A stretch of DNA of 55,463 nucleotides from NCBI GenBank assembly GCA_947642635.1, contig CANRTI010000007.1, positions 1 to 55,463 of the forward strand. The letters run 5' to 3'. The stretch comes from an uncultured Mycoplasma sp. Its GTDB lineage: Bacteria > Bacillota_I > Bacilli_A > RF39 > UBA660. This document shows positions 42,483-53,626 of the stretch, one piece after another (position 1 is the stretch's first letter; every line of letters begins with the position of its first letter). The notes under the pieces are model-generated. The model saw only the letters and a list, made by a program, of their open reading frames with translations, had not been told where the DNA came from and ran no database searches. The position numbers and the translations under genes are program-made.

Positions 42483-42507
42483 ATTTTTAATGATAGCGCG
42501 TTATAAT
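42479..42507 (+). promoter_or_regulatory. AGYGCG-type promoter 3: recombinase promoter of ICE2
   Basis: CTGAAT, 17 bases, TATAAT. The spacer ends in AGCGCGT, as at 21748 and 41945. Transcription from about 42514 would serve the recombinase ATG at 42554 (AAGGAG 10 bases upstream). Confidence 0.65.
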
Positions 42508-42553
42508 TTTTATGAGCTTGAAATTACGATTAAAAATAAGGAGTTGTATTTTT

Positions 42554-44602
42554 ATGAGTAATATTAAAAAAGCTATTTTAAGGGTGGTGTTATATTTAAG
42601 ATTGTCCGATGAGGACAGAAACAAGTTGACAAAGGAACAACTATCAGAAAGTATCAAGAATCAAGAAACGATGTTAAGAGAATATGCGGAAGAAATGGGC
42701 TGGGAAGTTATCGGTGTTTATAATGATGAAGACTGGTCTGGATCAGACGCTACTCGTCCAGATTTTAATAAGATGATTGAAGAATGTAAAAACGGTAATG
42801 TTGATATTGTTTTAGTTAAAACGCAAGCAAGATTTGCTCGTGATATGGAATTAGTAGAAAAATACGTACATAACTTATTCCATGAATGGAATGTTAGATT
42901 TGTTACATATATTGAAAAGATTGATAATACTAGACATGAAACAAAAAAGACAAGTCAATTAACTGCTATGACAGATCAATGGTATTTAGAGGATACATCA
43001 TTAAATATTCGTGAAACTTTTAGATCTAAAAGAAAGAATGGCGAATTAACGGCTAGCTTTGCTAGTTATGGTGTAATGAAAGATCCTGAAAATAAAAATC
43101 ATTTACTTATCGATCCTATCGCTTGTGAAGTTGTTAAAAGAATTTTTGATGAATATATGTCCGGTAATGGTTTAGAAAAAATCGCCGAAAATTTAAACAA
43201 AGACAAGATATTAAGTCCTTATGAATATAAACTTTTAAATGGTAGTAAATTAAAAATACCTTTAATAAAAGAATATTTAGACTTTGGTTATATTGAAAAA
43301 GCTGGTACATATATGCTTAATATTAGTTTTACTAATAATGAAGATCACATATTAAAAGATTTAGTTAGTTTTAATTATATTACTACTGATATGAAAACTC
43401 TTAATAATAAATGTGATATTACTTTAAAGAAATATACAAATACCAAAACTAAAATATATTATAGTGAAGATGAAAATTTAGATATTAACAATTTTAATAT
43501 AAGTGATTGTGTTTTATTAAATGAAAACGATATTTTACCAAAAACTGCAAAAGTACTTATCTCTTATACAGAAGAACTGGATCGTACACATATTATTGAT
43601 TATCAATTTGAAATTACATTAAAAGAAAATCGAGCTCATGAAGAATATTTTATAAACATAATTAAAAATAATGCTAATGGAATATCACAATCAGAGTTTA
43701 CACATAATTTAAGAAAAAAATTCAAATGGTCTAGTCAAACGGTTAAAAAGATACTTACTGATGAGGTTTATATTGGTAATTTAGTTCAATTTAAAACAAC
43801 AACGGTAAGTTATAAAAATCATACAGTTATTAAAAATGATGATGAAGATAGGATCAGGAAAGACAATACTCATGAATCGATCATTGATAAAAATGTCTTT
43901 TATACAGTTCAAGAAAGAATGCAAGAAAAATCAAGAAGTAGTCAAGGTGGCGAAGTTCACGCATTTAGTAATAAAGTATATTGTATGAATTGTAATAGAT
44001 TATTCTTCAAGTGCGGCAAGAAAAACGAAAATGGATACGGATATTTATGTTGTAAGGATAAAAAAGATAAATGGGCTAATTGCGATAATAAAAAATATCT
44101 TTCTGAAGAGGAATTACACAATTTTGTTTTAAAAAAGATAAATAATTTGTTGACAAGGTTTTATGATGAGGATAGTCTTAAAGAAATGCACGACGAAGTA
44201 ATAGAACAAGATTTATTTAAAGACAAATTAAATTCATTAGAACAAGAATTAAAAAGTATTAATAAGGAATTACAAGGTAAAAGTACATACTTCCAAAAAC
44301 TATATGAAGATCGTACAAATGGGATACTTCCGGAAAAAGAATTTTTAATATTACTTAATAAGTATAAAGATGATAATTCTAAATTGGAAGAACGATCTAG
44401 TATTATAAAAAAAGAGATAGCTTCCACTACCGCTAAAAAAGAAAGTTTAAAAAGTAAGAAGAATATCTTTAAAAAGTACAAACATATAGATAAACTTGAT
44501 ATTGAAATTGTTGGCGACTTTATAGATAAAGTACTAATTGGTCGCTACGATGATGAAACAGAATCAAGAGAAATTAAGGTATTATGGAACTTTACCATTT
44601 AA
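42554..44602 (+). CDS. Large serine recombinase (integrase) of ICE2 with an unusual internal insertion
   Basis: The resolvase domain has catalytic Ser18 (VLYLRLSDEDR) and the motifs VKTQARFARDME and RETFRSKRKNGE. The recombinase domain begins near residue 175 (YGVMKDPENKNHLLIDP). About 160 residues separate NKDKILSPYEYK (near 214) from KWSSQTVKKILTDEVYIGN (near 390), where related enzymes have a short linker; the insert has beta-like segments. A zinc ribbon (CMNCN, later CC and NC) and a coiled coil with a C-terminal IKVLWNF end follow. At 682 aa it is long for the family. It is the last gene, ten bases from the right inverted repeat. Confidence 0.92.
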   Translation: MSNIKKAILRVVLYLRLSDEDRNKLTKEQLSESIKNQETMLREYAEEMGWEVIGVYNDEDWSGSDATRPDFNKMIEECKNGNVDIVLVKTQARFARDMELVEKYVHNLFHEWNVRFVTYIEKIDNTRHETKKTSQLTAMTDQWYLEDTSLNIRETFRSKRKNGELTASFASYGVMKDPENKNHLLIDPIACEVVKRIFDEYMSGNGLEKIAENLNKDKILSPYEYKLLNGSKLKIPLIKEYLDFGYIEKAGTYMLNISFTNNEDHILKDLVSFNYITTDMKTLNNKCDITLKKYTNTKTKIYYSEDENLDINNFNISDCVLLNENDILPKTAKVLISYTEELDRTHIIDYQFEITLKENRAHEEYFINIIKNNANGISQSEFTHNLRKKFKWSSQTVKKILTDEVYIGNLVQFKTTTVSYKNHTVIKNDDEDRIRKDNTHESIIDKNVFYTVQERMQEKSRSSQGGEVHAFSNKVYCMNCNRLFFKCGKKNENGYGYLCCKDKKDKWANCDNKKYLSEEELHNFVLKKINNLLTRFYDEDSLKEMHDEVIEQDLFKDKLNSLEQELKSINKELQGKSTYFQKLYEDRTNGILPEKEFLILLNKYKDDNSKLEERSSIIKKEIASTTAKKESLKSKKNIFKKYKHIDKLDIEIVGDFIDKVLIGRYDDETESREIKVLWNFTI

Positions 44603-44611
44603 AAATAATAA

Positions 44612-44641
44612 AGAAGAATAAAACAATCGAGCAACAGGCCC
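44612..44641. other. attR of ICE2: right terminal inverted repeat plus core
   Basis: Bases 44612-44633 are the right copy of the 22-bp terminal repeat (3 mismatches to 16178-16199 in reverse complement). AACAGGCCC (44633-44641) repeats the core at 16166-16174. Beyond it the collagen-like frame resumes. Confidence 0.85.
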
Positions 44642-44750
44642 AACTGGTGATACTGGAGAAACTGGTCCTGCGCCAACACTTGCCATTGGTACAGTTACTA
44701 CGGGGGCACCAGGAACACAAGCTTCAGTAACAATAAATCCAGTAGTTTAG
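44634..44750 (+). pseudogene. Collagen-like spore-surface protein, 3' part (interrupted by ICE2)
   Basis: The frame has no start or ribosome-binding site. It encodes TGPTGDTGETGPAPTLAIGT, then VTTGAPGTQASVTINPVV and a stop. The tail is nearly the same as that of the intact paralogue at 15777-15986 (APSFAIGSVTTGAPGT). Fusing it to the fragment at 16017 at the shared core restores an 89-residue protein in frame with unbroken Gly-X-Y periodicity. Confidence 0.88.
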
Positions 44751-44764
44751 TTAGGGGGTACTAA

Positions 44765-45247
44765 ATGAATCCTTCAGGTTATACGATAGACTTTGTAATA
44801 CCAGCTGGTCCAACAGGTCCTGCAAATGGCCTTAATGCTTTTGGAGGAAAATATAGTAATACAGCTCAAACAATAAATTTAGGAATAGGTACACAAACGC
44901 AAATTGCTTTACCTAATACATTACCTAGTTTAAATACAACATATACTCCAGCAAATAGTATTACTGTTTCTCAAGCAGGAACTTACGAAATAAATTATTT
45001 TAGTAATGTTTCAGTTGCTCTTGGAACAACATTAACGCAGGCTGTTAGAGTAAACGGAACAAATATACCTAGTACAGTGATTTCAAGAGCATTATCGGTG
45101 GGTACTAGTTCTATATATAGTGGCAGTACAATTGTTACTTTAGCTGCTGGTAGTGTAATTGATATGGCTTTATCAGCGTTATTAGCAGTTGGAGTTACAT
45201 TGGGATCAGGAGTTAATGCAACTTTATCGGTGAAGAAAATAGACTGA
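44765..45247 (+). CDS. BclA-like spore-surface protein with short collagen segment
   Basis: The 160-aa protein has the leader MNPSGYTIDFVIPAGPTGPA, nearly the same as that of the split gene at 16017, a very short GPT stretch and a C-terminal domain of about 130 residues rich in Thr, Ser, Val and Ala (NSITVSQAGTYEINYFSNVS, TVISRALSVGTSSIYSGSTI). This is the C1q/TNF-like domain pattern of exosporium proteins such as BclA. TTAGGGGG precedes the ATG. It lies 15 bases after the split gene and is likely co-transcribed with it in the uninterrupted locus. Confidence 0.85.
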   Translation: MNPSGYTIDFVIPAGPTGPANGLNAFGGKYSNTAQTINLGIGTQTQIALPNTLPSLNTTYTPANSITVSQAGTYEINYFSNVSVALGTTLTQAVRVNGTNIPSTVISRALSVGTSSIYSGSTIVTLAAGSVIDMALSALLAVGVTLGSGVNATLSVKKID

Positions 45248-45256
45248 TAGAATTTT

Positions 45257-45288
45257 AAAAAACTATTCAAAAAAAGGAATAGTTTTTT
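45257..45288 (+). terminator. Terminator of the collagen-like operon
   Basis: AAAAAACTATTC and GAATAGTTTTTT form a perfect 12-bp stem with an 8-base loop and terminal T run. Strong terminator. Confidence 0.88.
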
Positions 45289-45315
45289 ATTATATATTTT
45301 TGTTTAAAAAATTGC

Positions 45316-45344
45316 TTGTGTGATTTTTTTTATTATGTTATACT
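45316..45344 (+). promoter_or_regulatory. Promoter of the methyltransferase-rpoB-rpoC operon
   Basis: TTGTGT, 17 bases, TATACT lie 30 bases before the TTG start of the methyltransferase gene. This fits a sigma-A promoter serving the gene and possibly rpoBC. Confidence 0.55.
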
Positions 45345-45373
45345 AATTTTATACAAAGAAACGGGGAAAAGGA

Positions 45374-45964
45374 TTGGAACACTATTTTACCAATAATCAA
45401 AATTTAAAAAGTGCGATAAGAGACATAAAATTTTCTTTTAATGAATATAATTTTATGTTTAAGAGTGATAATGGCGTTTTTTCTAAAAATAAAATTGATT
45501 ATGCTAGTTTGTTTTTAGTTAAAACCTTTTTTGCAAATAATCAAAAAAATTGGGATAAAATTTTAGATATTGGTTGTGGATATGGTTTTATTGGTATTAC
45601 CCTAAGTAAATTGTTAAATAAGCATGTTGAAATGTTTGATGTTAATAAAAGAGCAGTTCATTTATGTAAAATGAATATTGAATTGAATAAGGTAGATGCA
45701 AATGTAGATGTAAGTAATGTTTACGAAAATGTATCAGGTAAGTTTGATTTAATTATTACTAATCCACCGATTAGAGCTGGAAAAGCAGTTTTACTAGAAT
45801 TTTTAAAGGGTGGCTTAGCAAGATTAAATATAGATGGGGAACTTTGGTTTGTTATTTCCAAAGATCAAGGAGCAAAAAGCGTAAAAAAAGAATTGGAAAA
45901 GATAGGGACGTGCCAGAAAATTGCACAAAGTAAAGGTTTTTGGGTAATAATGGCTAAAAATTAG
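45374..45964 (+). CDS. RsmC/YbxB-type class I methyltransferase (16S rRNA guanine-N2)
   Basis: The 196-aa protein has the SAM-binding motif ILDIGCGYGFIG near residue 63 and the substrate motif NPPIRAGK near residue 129, both typical of RsmC/RlmG-like rRNA guanine-N2 methyltransferases. In Firmicutes the single-domain form (YbxB) lies just before rpoB, as here. TTG start with GGGGAAAAGG upstream. The rplL gene that usually precedes it is absent; the collagen-like locus takes its place. Confidence 0.88.
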   Translation: MEHYFTNNQNLKSAIRDIKFSFNEYNFMFKSDNGVFSKNKIDYASLFLVKTFFANNQKNWDKILDIGCGYGFIGITLSKLLNKHVEMFDVNKRAVHLCKMNIELNKVDANVDVSNVYENVSGKFDLIITNPPIRAGKAVLLEFLKGGLARLNIDGELWFVISKDQGAKSVKKELEKIGTCQKIAQSKGFWVIMAKN

Positions 45965-46053
45965 TTGACTTTGTATTTATTTGTTGTTAAAATTTTAAAT
46001 TGGTGACGTATTTATATTTTTCAAATTAGAAATCTATGTATAGGGGTGATATC

Positions 46054-49000
46054 ATGGCTTATAAGACCTTAAAATTTGGTGATTATCGTGAAAGAAGAAG
46101 CTTTGCGAAATCAAAAAATACGCTAGAATTGGCTGATTTGTTAGAAATTCAAAAGAAGAGTTATCAAGATTTTCTTGAAGTTGGTATCAAGGAAGTTTTT
46201 GATGATTTATTTCCAGTGGAATCATTTACTGGTAATATTTCTTTAGAATTTGGAGATTATTCATTTGATACTCCAAGATATTCAATCAAAGAAGCAAAAG
46301 AAAGAATGGTAAATTATGCTGCACCATTAAAAGTGGAAGCAAGAGTTTTCATTCATGAAACAGGAGAAGTTAAGGAACAAGAAATATTCTTAGGCGATAT
46401 GCCTTTGATGACTGATGCGGGAACATTTATTATCAATGGGGCTGAAAGAGTAATTGTTTCACAACTTGTTCGAAGTCCGTCTATTTATTTTAAGAAAGAA
46501 ATTGATAAAAATGGACGTCATATTATTTCTGGGGAAATAATTCCTAATAAGGGAACTTGGTTAGAATTTGAAACTGATGCTAAAAATATTGTTTATGTAA
46601 GAATTGATCGTACTCGTAAAGTTCCAATCACGACATTCTTAAGAGCAATTGGGTTATCTAGTGATGAGGATATCATTAGTGTTTTTGGTGAGAATGAATA
46701 TTTAGAAAATACTATTCAAAAAGATAGTACAAAAAATACTGATGAAGCATTAATTGAAATTTATGAAAAATTAAGACCAGGGGAACCAGCAACATTAGAT
46801 AGTGCTAAAAATCAATTAGTAACACGTTTTTTTGATCGTTTCCGTTATGATTTAGCAAAAGTTGGACGTTATAAATTTAATAAAAAATTAAATGTTTGTG
46901 AAAGACTTTTAGGATGTACTTTAGCTGAAAATATTAAAGTTGATGGAAAAGTTGTATTAGAAAAAGGTAGTTTAATTGATAAGAAAAATCTTGGAATATT
47001 AAAAGAAGTATTTGGTAATGGTTATAATATGAAAGAAACTATTATCAATATGGAATTAGATGATTACAATAAAATCCAAGAAGTTTTAGTGTATGATAAA
47101 ATAGATAGTAAAAAGACTGTTAAAATTATCGGTATTGATACAAGTGTTGATGAAAAAAGATTAACTATTCCAGATATTTATGCCTCAGTTTCATATTATT
47201 TAAATTTACATAGTGAAATTGGTAATACTGATGAAATTGATAATTTAGGAAATCGAAGAGTTCGTCAAGTTGGGGAATTAATTCAAAATCAATTTAGAAC
47301 TGGTGTATCAAGAATGGAAAGAGTTATCAGAGAAAGAATGACAACTCAAGAAGTTGAGAATATTACACCAAAGACTTTAATAAATATTCGACCAGTGACT
47401 GCTTCTTTAAAAGAGTTTTTTGGTTCATCGCAATTATCTAAATTTATGGATCAAATTAATCCGATTGCAGAACTTACTGATAAAAGACGTTTATCAAGCT
47501 TAGGGCCAGGTGGTTTATCAAGAGAACGTGCAGGAATGGATGTTCGAGATGTTAACTCTTCCCATTATGGAAGAATTTGTCCAATTGAATCACCAGAAGG
47601 TCAAAATATTGGGTTAATTACTAGTTTAGCAGGATATGCCAAAATTAATGAATATGGTTTTATTATGACTCCATATCGAAAAGTTGAAGAAGGCATAGTA
47701 ACTGATGAAATCGTTTATATGACTGCTGATGAAGAACAAGATTTATATATAAGTCAAGCAACAGTAGCATTAGATGCTAATAATAAAATTGCAGGAGATG
47801 AAATTTTAGTTCGTCATAATGGCGATAATGTAATGGTTAAACGTGATTTAGTTGATTATGTTGATGTAGCACCTAGTCAAGTAGTTTCCATTACAACTAG
47901 TTGTATTCCATTTTTGGAATTCGATGATGCAAATAGAACATTAATGGGTTCAAACATGCAACGGCAAGCAGTTCCTCTTTTAACAAGTGAGGCACCAATT
48001 GTTGGAACTGGTGTTGAATGGATTGCAGCAAGAGATTCTGGTTCAACTGTTGTTTGTAAAGCTGATGGTGTAGTAGAATATGCTGATGGTTTAAAAATTA
48101 TTGTTAAAGTTGCTAATGGACAAGATACTTATTATTTAGCTAACTTTGAACGTTCTAATGCTTCAAGTTCTATTAATCATCATCCACTTGTTAAAAAAGG
48201 TGACAAAGTTCATCGGGGACAAGTTATTGCTGATGGACCTTCAACAGAAAATGGAGAACTAGCATTAGGTAAAAATATGACTGTAGCTTTCATGACTTAT
48301 AATGGTTATAACTATGAAGATGCGGTTATCTTAAATGAAAGATTAGTTAAAGATGATGTTTATACATCACTTCATATTGATCACTATGATATTGATTGTC
48401 GTGATACTAAATTAGGGCCTGAAGAAATTACAAGAGATATTCCAAATGTGGGAGAAGATGCTCGTAAGAATTTAGATGCTGATGGAATTATTAAAATTGG
48501 TACAGAAGTTAAAGAAGGCGATATTTTAGTTGGAAAAGTTACCCCAAAAGGTGTTCAAGAATTAACAAGTGAAGAAAAGCTATTACATGCTATTTTTGGT
48601 GAAAAAACGAGAGAAGTTCGCGATACTTCTTTAAGAGTTGAACATGGTGCTGGTGGTGTAGTTCATGATGTTAAAGTTTATACTAAAGAAAATTCTGATG
48701 AACTTCCAGCAGGAGTTTCTAAAGTAATTCGGGTATATATAATTCAAAAACGAAAAATTCAAGTTGGCGATAAAATGTCAGGAAGACATGGTAACAAAGG
48801 TGTAATTTCTTTAGTCTTACCTGAAGAAGATATGCCATATTTACCAGATGGTAGACCAGTAGATGTTATGCTTAATCCATTAGGAGTTCCTTCGCGGATG
48901 AATATTGGACAAATATTAGAATTACATTTAGGAATGGCTGGTAAAAAATTAGGAGTTCATTATGCAACACCGGTATTTGATAGTGCTTCTTGGGAAGATA

Positions 49001-49659
49001 TTCAAGAAGAAATGGCTGAAGCAGGAATGGATTCTGATGGTAAAACTGTTTTATATAATGGTCGAACTGGTGAACCATTTGATCAAAAAATATCAGTTGG
49101 TGTGATGTATATGGTTAAACTTCATCACATGGTTGATGATAAATTACATGCTAGAGCAACTGGACCATATTCTTTAGTTACACAACAACCATTAGGTGGT
49201 AAAGCACAATTTGGTGGTCAAAGATTTGGAGAAATGGAAGTTTGGGCATTATATGCATATGGTGCTGCTCATGTTCTACAAGAAATTTTAACAGTTAAAG
49301 CGGATGATATTGTAGGACGGGTTAAAGTTTATGAAGCTTTAGTTAAAGGTAAACTTGTTAATCAAGCAGGAGTTCCAGAATCATTTAGAGTTTTAGTAAA
49401 AGAATTCCAAGCGTTAGGTCTTGATATTCAAGTTGTTGGTAATAATAATGATATTATGGAATTTAAAGATATTGAAGAAGATGAAGAAGCTGATGAACCT
49501 TTTAGAATTGAAGAAGTTGAGCTTCCGGTAACAGAAATTGATTCGAATGAAGAACCATTTCAAGAAGTTTCAGAAGATATTTTAGAAGAAGATGAAGAGG
49601 ATTCTTTAGATGATTTAGAATATCCTGGGAATATAGATGAAGATATCGAGGTGGAATAA
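46054..49659 (+). CDS. rpoB: RNA polymerase beta subunit
   Basis: The beta subunit forms half of the RNA polymerase active-site cleft. The 1201-aa product shows the conserved rifampicin-region sequence [20 protein letters not shown], the [10 protein letters not shown] segment, RHGNKGVIS and the C-terminal [20 protein letters not shown]. An acidic tail of about 60 residues ends the protein. I chose the ATG at 46054 ([17 protein letters not shown]), with GGGGTGAT upstream, rather than the ATG at 46036, which lies before that site. Its stop overlaps the rpoC start (TAATG). Confidence 0.98.
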   Translation: MAYKTLKFGDYRERRSFAKSKNTLELADLLEIQKKSYQDFLEVGIKEVFDDLFPVESFTGNISLEFGDYSFDTPRYSIKEAKERMVNYAAPLKVEARVFIHETGEVKEQEIFLGDMPLMTDAGTFIINGAERVIVSQLVRSPSIYFKKEIDKNGRHIISGEIIPNKGTWLEFETDAKNIVYVRIDRTRKVPITTFLRAIGLSSDEDIISVFGENEYLENTIQKDSTKNTDEALIEIYEKLRPGEPATLDSAKNQLVTRFFDRFRYDLAKVGRYKFNKKLNVCERLLGCTLAENIKVDGKVVLEKGSLIDKKNLGILKEVFGNGYNMKETIINMELDDYNKIQEVLVYDKIDSKKTVKIIGIDTSVDEKRLTIPDIYASVSYYLNLHSEIGNTDEIDNLGNRRVRQVGELIQNQFRTGVSRMERVIRERMTTQEVENITPKTLINIRPVTASLKEFFGSSQLSKFMDQINPIAELTDKRRLSSLGPGGLSRERAGMDVRDVNSSHYGRICPIESPEGQNIGLITSLAGYAKINEYGFIMTPYRKVEEGIVTDEIVYMTADEEQDLYISQATVALDANNKIAGDEILVRHNGDNVMVKRDLVDYVDVAPSQVVSITTSCIPFLEFDDANRTLMGSNMQRQAVPLLTSEAPIVGTGVEWIAARDSGSTVVCKADGVVEYADGLKIIVKVANGQDTYYLANFERSNASSSINHHPLVKKGDKVHRGQVIADGPSTENGELALGKNMTVAFMTYNGYNYEDAVILNERLVKDDVYTSLHIDHYDIDCRDTKLGPEEITRDIPNVGEDARKNLDADGIIKIGTEVKEGDILVGKVTPKGVQELTSEEKLLHAIFGEKTREVRDTSLRVEHGAGGVVHDVKVYTKENSDELPAGVSKVIRVYIIQKRKIQVGDKMSGRHGNKGVISLVLPEEDMPYLPDGRPVDVMLNPLGVPSRMNIGQILELHLGMAGKKLGVHYATPVFDSASWEDIQEEMAEAGMDSDGKTVLYNGRTGEPFDQKISVGVMYMVKLHHMVDDKLHARATGPYSLVTQQPLGGKAQFGGQRFGEMEVWALYAYGAAHVLQEILTVKADDIVGRVKVYEALVKGKLVNQAGVPESFRVLVKEFQALGLDIQVVGNNNDIMEFKDIEEDEEADEPFRIEEVELPVTEIDSNEEPFQEVSEDILEEDEEDSLDDLEYPGNIDEDIEVE

Positions 49660-52600
49660 TGATAGATGTTAGTAAATTTAAAGGAATAAAAGTTAGTATT
49701 GCATCACCTGAAAAGATACGTAGTTGGTCTTATGGCGAAGTAAAAAAACCTGAAACTATTAATTATCGAACATTAAAACCAGAAAGAGATGGCTTGTTCT
49801 GTGAAAAAATATTTGGTCCAACAAAGGATTTTGAATGTTCATGTGGAAAATATAAAAGATTAAGATATAAAAATGTTGTTTGTGATCGTTGTGGCGTAGA
49901 AGTTACAAGATCTAAAGTAAGACGGGAGAGAATGGGGCATATTGAACTTGCAGCCCCTTGCTCACACATTTGGTTCTTTAAAGGTGTTCCTTCAAAAATG
50001 GGCTTAGTATTAGATATGAGTCCAAGAGATTTAGAAGAAGTATTATATTTTGTAAGTTATGTAGTTATCGATCCAGGTAATGTTCCTTTAGAAGAAAAAC
50101 AAACATTATCGGATAAAGAATATCGAGCTTATTATGAAAAATATGGAAATACTTTTAAAGTTGGAATGGGTGCTGAAGCCATTCAAGAATTATTAAGAAG
50201 AGTTGATTTAGATAAAGAAGTAGAAGATGTTCGAAAAGAATTAGAAAATGCTACTGCTCAAAAAAGAATTCGTCTTGTTAAAAGACTTGATACTTTAGTT
50301 TCCTTCCAAGAATCAGGTAATAAACCAGAATGGATGGTTTTAAATGTATTACCAGTTATTCCACCAGAATTAAGACCAATGATTCAACTTGATGGTGGAA
50401 GATTTGCAACAAGTGATTTGAATGATTTATACAGAAGAATTATTAACCGTAATAATCGTTTAAAGAAATTATTGGAGTTAGGTGCTCCGACTATCATTGT
50501 TCAAAACGAAAAAAGAATGTTACAAGAAGCTGTTGATAGTTTATTTGATAACGGAAGAAGAGGAAGAAGTATTACTGCTGCTTCTAATCGTCCACTTAAA
50601 TCTTTATCAAGTATGTTAAAAGGTAAACAAGGACGTTTCCGTCAAAATTTATTAGGTAAACGGGTAGATTATTCAGGTCGTTCAGTTATTGTTGTCGGAC
50701 CGAATTTAAAAATGTATCAATGTGGTATTCCTAAAGAAATGGCAATTGAATTATTTAAACCACATGTTATTCATGGTTTAGTTGATCGTGGGTTAGCTCA
50801 TAATATTAAAGGAGCTAAGAAATTAATTGAATCTCGTGATGAATGTGTATGGGATGTAGTTGAGGATGCAATTACAGAATATCCTGTAATGCTTAACAGA
50901 GCTCCAACATTACATAGATTAGGTATTCAAGCGTTCGAACCAAAACTTGTTGGTGGTAAAGCAATTCGTTTACATCCACTTGTATGTACAGCATTTAATG
51001 CTGACTTCGATGGGGATCAAATGGCAGTTCATGTACCACTTTCAGAAGAAGCAAAAGCCGAAGCTAGAATATTGATGTTAGGTGCTAATAATATTTTAAA
51101 TCCTAAAGATGGAAAACCAATTGTTACTCCTTCTCAAGATATGGTTTTGGGTAATTGTTATTTAACTATGGAAGTTGCTGGTGGCAATAATGAAGGAAAA
51201 GCTTATAAAGATTGTAATGAAGCATTAATGGCTTATGAAAGAAGAGAAATTGATTTACATACAAGAGTAGCTATTCCTGTAAAAAGTTTTAAACATAAGT
51301 TATTTATTGAAGAACAATTAGGAAAATATTTAGTTACAACTGTTGGTAAAATTAAATTTAATGAAATATTACCTGATACTTTTCCTTATCTAAATGAGGG
51401 AACTAAAGAAAATATTGAAGGGATAACTCCAAGTAAATATTTCTTAGAAATGGGAACTAATTTAGAAGAAGCAATTAAAAATATGCCAGTTGTTGAACCT
51501 TTTGTTCAAAAAACTTTAGGACAAATAATTGCCCAAGTATTTAAAAGATATAAAACAACTGAAACTTCTGTAATGCTTGATAAATTAAAAGATCAAGGAT
51601 TTATGTATTCAACAGTTGCTGGTATAACTGTTTCAGCAGCCGATGTTGTAAGAAGTGATGCTAAAGATGAAATAATTAATGAAGCTAAAAAACGAGTAGA
51701 TAAAATTAATAAACAATATCAAAAAGGTTTGATTACAGAAAGTGAAAGATATAATAGTGTTATTCAAATTTGGACAGAAGCTACTGATCAAGTTAAAGAT
51801 GCACTAGCAGCTATTTCAAAAGATAATTTTACAAATCCAATCTTTATGATGATGAACAGTGGTGCTCGTGGTAAGATTTCAAACTTTACACAACTTGCAG
51901 GTATGCGTGGTTTGATGGCAAAACCAGATGGTACAACTGTAGAAATTCCAATTACTTCTTGTTTTATGGAAGGTTTATCAGTATCAGAATTCTTCTTATC
52001 TACACATGGTTCTCGAAAAGGATCTGCAGATACTGCATTACGGACTGCCGATTCTGGTTATTTAACAAGAAGACTTGTTGATGTAGCACAAGATATTATT
52101 GTTAAAGAACATGATTGTGGTTCAATCCAAGGTGTTATAGTTTATGATTTAATTAATGATAAAGATGGATCAGTAATTGAGTCATTACAAGAAAGAATTT
52201 TGGGAAGATATGCTTCTAAGAAAATTATTAATCCAGAAACTAAAGAAACTATTTTAGAAGCTGGAGAAATGATTAATGAAAATATTGTTAGTAAAATAGC
52301 AAAATGTGGTATTAAAAGAGTTGAAATTAGAAGTGTATTAACTTGTAAGACTGTTAATGGCGTTTGTCAAAAATGTTATGGTCGTAATTTAGCAACAGGT
52401 AATTTAGTTGAGACTGGAGAAGCAGTGGGAATTATGGCTGCTCAATCAATTGGTGAACCAGGTACTCAGCTTACTATGCGTACATTCCATACTGGTGGAG
52501 TTGCTGGTGGCGATGATATTACACAAGGTTTACCAAGAGTTGAAGAATTATTTGAAGCTAGAACACCAAAATTTAAAGCAACAATTGCAGAAATTACTGG

Positions 52601-53345
52601 TAAAGTTATAAGTATTGAAGAACAAAATGGTAAACATGCAATTGTAATTGAAAATGCTTCAGGTGTAAAAGAACATATTACTAACTATAATATGAAAGTA
52701 CGTGTATTTGTAGGCGATGAAGTTAAAGCTGGCGAAAAATTAACTGAAGGTGTTGTTTCACCAAAAGAATTATTAGCAGTTACTGATCCTCTTACCGCAC
52801 AAGAATATATCTTAAAAGAAATTCAAAATGTTTATAAATTACAAGGTGTTGATATTAATGATAAACATATTGAAATAATAGTTAAGAGAATGATTAATAA
52901 AGTTAGAATTATTGATAAAGGTGATACTGAGTTTGTTGAAGGATTAACTGTAAGTTTGAGAGAATTTACAGATGGTAATAAACCAGTTATCTTAAATGGT
53001 GGAGTACCCGCTAAAGGAAATCCAATCATGTTAGGAATAACTAAATCATCTTTGGAAACTGATTCGTTCTTATCTGCTGCATCATTCCAAGAAACAACAA
53101 GAGTTTTAACTGATGCTGCAATGCGTGGTAAAGTTGATAATTTAGTTGGTTTAAAAGAAAATGTTATTATAGGTAAATTGATACCAGCTGGTACTGGGGC
53201 TAAACAATATAGTGATATTGATTTACAACTAGAAAAAGAATTGTTAGATGATGATGCAAGTGAAGTTTTAGAAGAAAAATTCTTAGAAAAAACTTCAGAA
53301 GATGTTGAAATCGTTTTTGATAATGAAGAAAATGAAAATAACTAG
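49659..53345 (+). CDS. rpoC: RNA polymerase beta-prime subunit
   Basis: The beta-prime subunit carries the catalytic Mg-binding motif [12 protein letters not shown] near residue 446. The N-terminal zinc finger ([20 protein letters not shown], residues about 59-78), the second zinc site ([13 protein letters not shown]) and the trigger-loop region ([20 protein letters not shown]) are all present. The 1228-aa length is usual for Firmicutes. It is co-translated with rpoB and followed directly by a terminator. Confidence 0.98.
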   Translation: MIDVSKFKGIKVSIASPEKIRSWSYGEVKKPETINYRTLKPERDGLFCEKIFGPTKDFECSCGKYKRLRYKNVVCDRCGVEVTRSKVRRERMGHIELAAPCSHIWFFKGVPSKMGLVLDMSPRDLEEVLYFVSYVVIDPGNVPLEEKQTLSDKEYRAYYEKYGNTFKVGMGAEAIQELLRRVDLDKEVEDVRKELENATAQKRIRLVKRLDTLVSFQESGNKPEWMVLNVLPVIPPELRPMIQLDGGRFATSDLNDLYRRIINRNNRLKKLLELGAPTIIVQNEKRMLQEAVDSLFDNGRRGRSITAASNRPLKSLSSMLKGKQGRFRQNLLGKRVDYSGRSVIVVGPNLKMYQCGIPKEMAIELFKPHVIHGLVDRGLAHNIKGAKKLIESRDECVWDVVEDAITEYPVMLNRAPTLHRLGIQAFEPKLVGGKAIRLHPLVCTAFNADFDGDQMAVHVPLSEEAKAEARILMLGANNILNPKDGKPIVTPSQDMVLGNCYLTMEVAGGNNEGKAYKDCNEALMAYERREIDLHTRVAIPVKSFKHKLFIEEQLGKYLVTTVGKIKFNEILPDTFPYLNEGTKENIEGITPSKYFLEMGTNLEEAIKNMPVVEPFVQKTLGQIIAQVFKRYKTTETSVMLDKLKDQGFMYSTVAGITVSAADVVRSDAKDEIINEAKKRVDKINKQYQKGLITESERYNSVIQIWTEATDQVKDALAAISKDNFTNPIFMMMNSGARGKISNFTQLAGMRGLMAKPDGTTVEIPITSCFMEGLSVSEFFLSTHGSRKGSADTALRTADSGYLTRRLVDVAQDIIVKEHDCGSIQGVIVYDLINDKDGSVIESLQERILGRYASKKIINPETKETILEAGEMINENIVSKIAKCGIKRVEIRSVLTCKTVNGVCQKCYGRNLATGNLVETGEAVGIMAAQSIGEPGTQLTMRTFHTGGVAGGDDITQGLPRVEELFEARTPKFKATIAEITGKVISIEEQNGKHAIVIENASGVKEHITNYNMKVRVFVGDEVKAGEKLTEGVVSPKELLAVTDPLTAQEYILKEIQNVYKLQGVDINDKHIEIIVKRMINKVRIIDKGDTEFVEGLTVSLREFTDGNKPVILNGGVPAKGNPIMLGITKSSLETDSFLSAASFQETTRVLTDAAMRGKVDNLVGLKENVIIGKLIPAGTGAKQYSDIDLQLEKELLDDDASEVLEEKFLEKTSEDVEIVFDNEENENN

Positions 53346-53367
53346 AGAAATGTCTAGTTATTTTTTT
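53340..53367 (+). terminator. Terminator of rpoC (possibly bidirectional)
   Basis: AACTAGA-GAAATG-TCTAGTT is a perfect 7-bp stem overlapping the rpoC stop, followed by a run of seven T. The convergent minus-strand regulator ends in the same place. Confidence 0.82.
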
Positions 53368-53570
53368 ATTATTTTTATTTCAAAATCTAATTTATTAGCT
53401 AGTTCGATTAAATCTTTAAAATAGTAATTAGTTCGACCATATTCATTAGATTGTTGCCAGTCTTTGGATTTGTTTATGGTTTTAGCAAATTGGTCTTGTG
53501 TAAGATTAGTTGCTTCGCGCATAAATCGTAAAACTTCATTAGGGTTGTAATCATTTGCTTTGAATTCCAT
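53358..53570 (-). CDS. Small XRE-like regulator
   Basis: The 70-aa product starts MEFKANDYNPNEVLRFMREA and continues TNLTQDQFAKTINKSKDWQQ, an XRE-type HTH. It resembles the ICE2 regulator at 17589-17816 in length and layout (both begin M-x-F-x-x-x-D-x-x-P-x-E). TAGGAGT precedes the ATG on the minus strand, with TATAAT further upstream. It is divergent from the surface-protein gene, and repeated ACGTATT words lie in the shared intergenic region. Confidence 0.8.
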   Translation of the reverse strand: MEFKANDYNPNEVLRFMREATNLTQDQFAKTINKSKDWQQSNEYGRTNYYFKDLIELANKLDFEIKIIKK

Positions 53571-53626
53571 ATTTTAAACTCCTACTTTGTATATTATAAG
53601 TTATTTTAATAAATATATTCTAAAAG

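Larger units (their letters stand above)
16175..44633. mobile_element. ICE2, complete integrative conjugative element in a collagen-like gene
   Basis: The element of about 28.5 kb is delimited by 22-bp imperfect inverted repeats and a 9-bp shared core. It contains left-end XRE regulators, a full type IV secretion set (VirB2-, VirB3/PrgI-, VirB4-, VirB6- and VirB1-like proteins), adhesin and sortase, an oriT candidate, a relaxase, VirD4, a methylase, and a terminal serine recombinase. No tyrosine integrase is present. The two flanks outside it join into one collagen-like gene. Confidence 0.92.
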
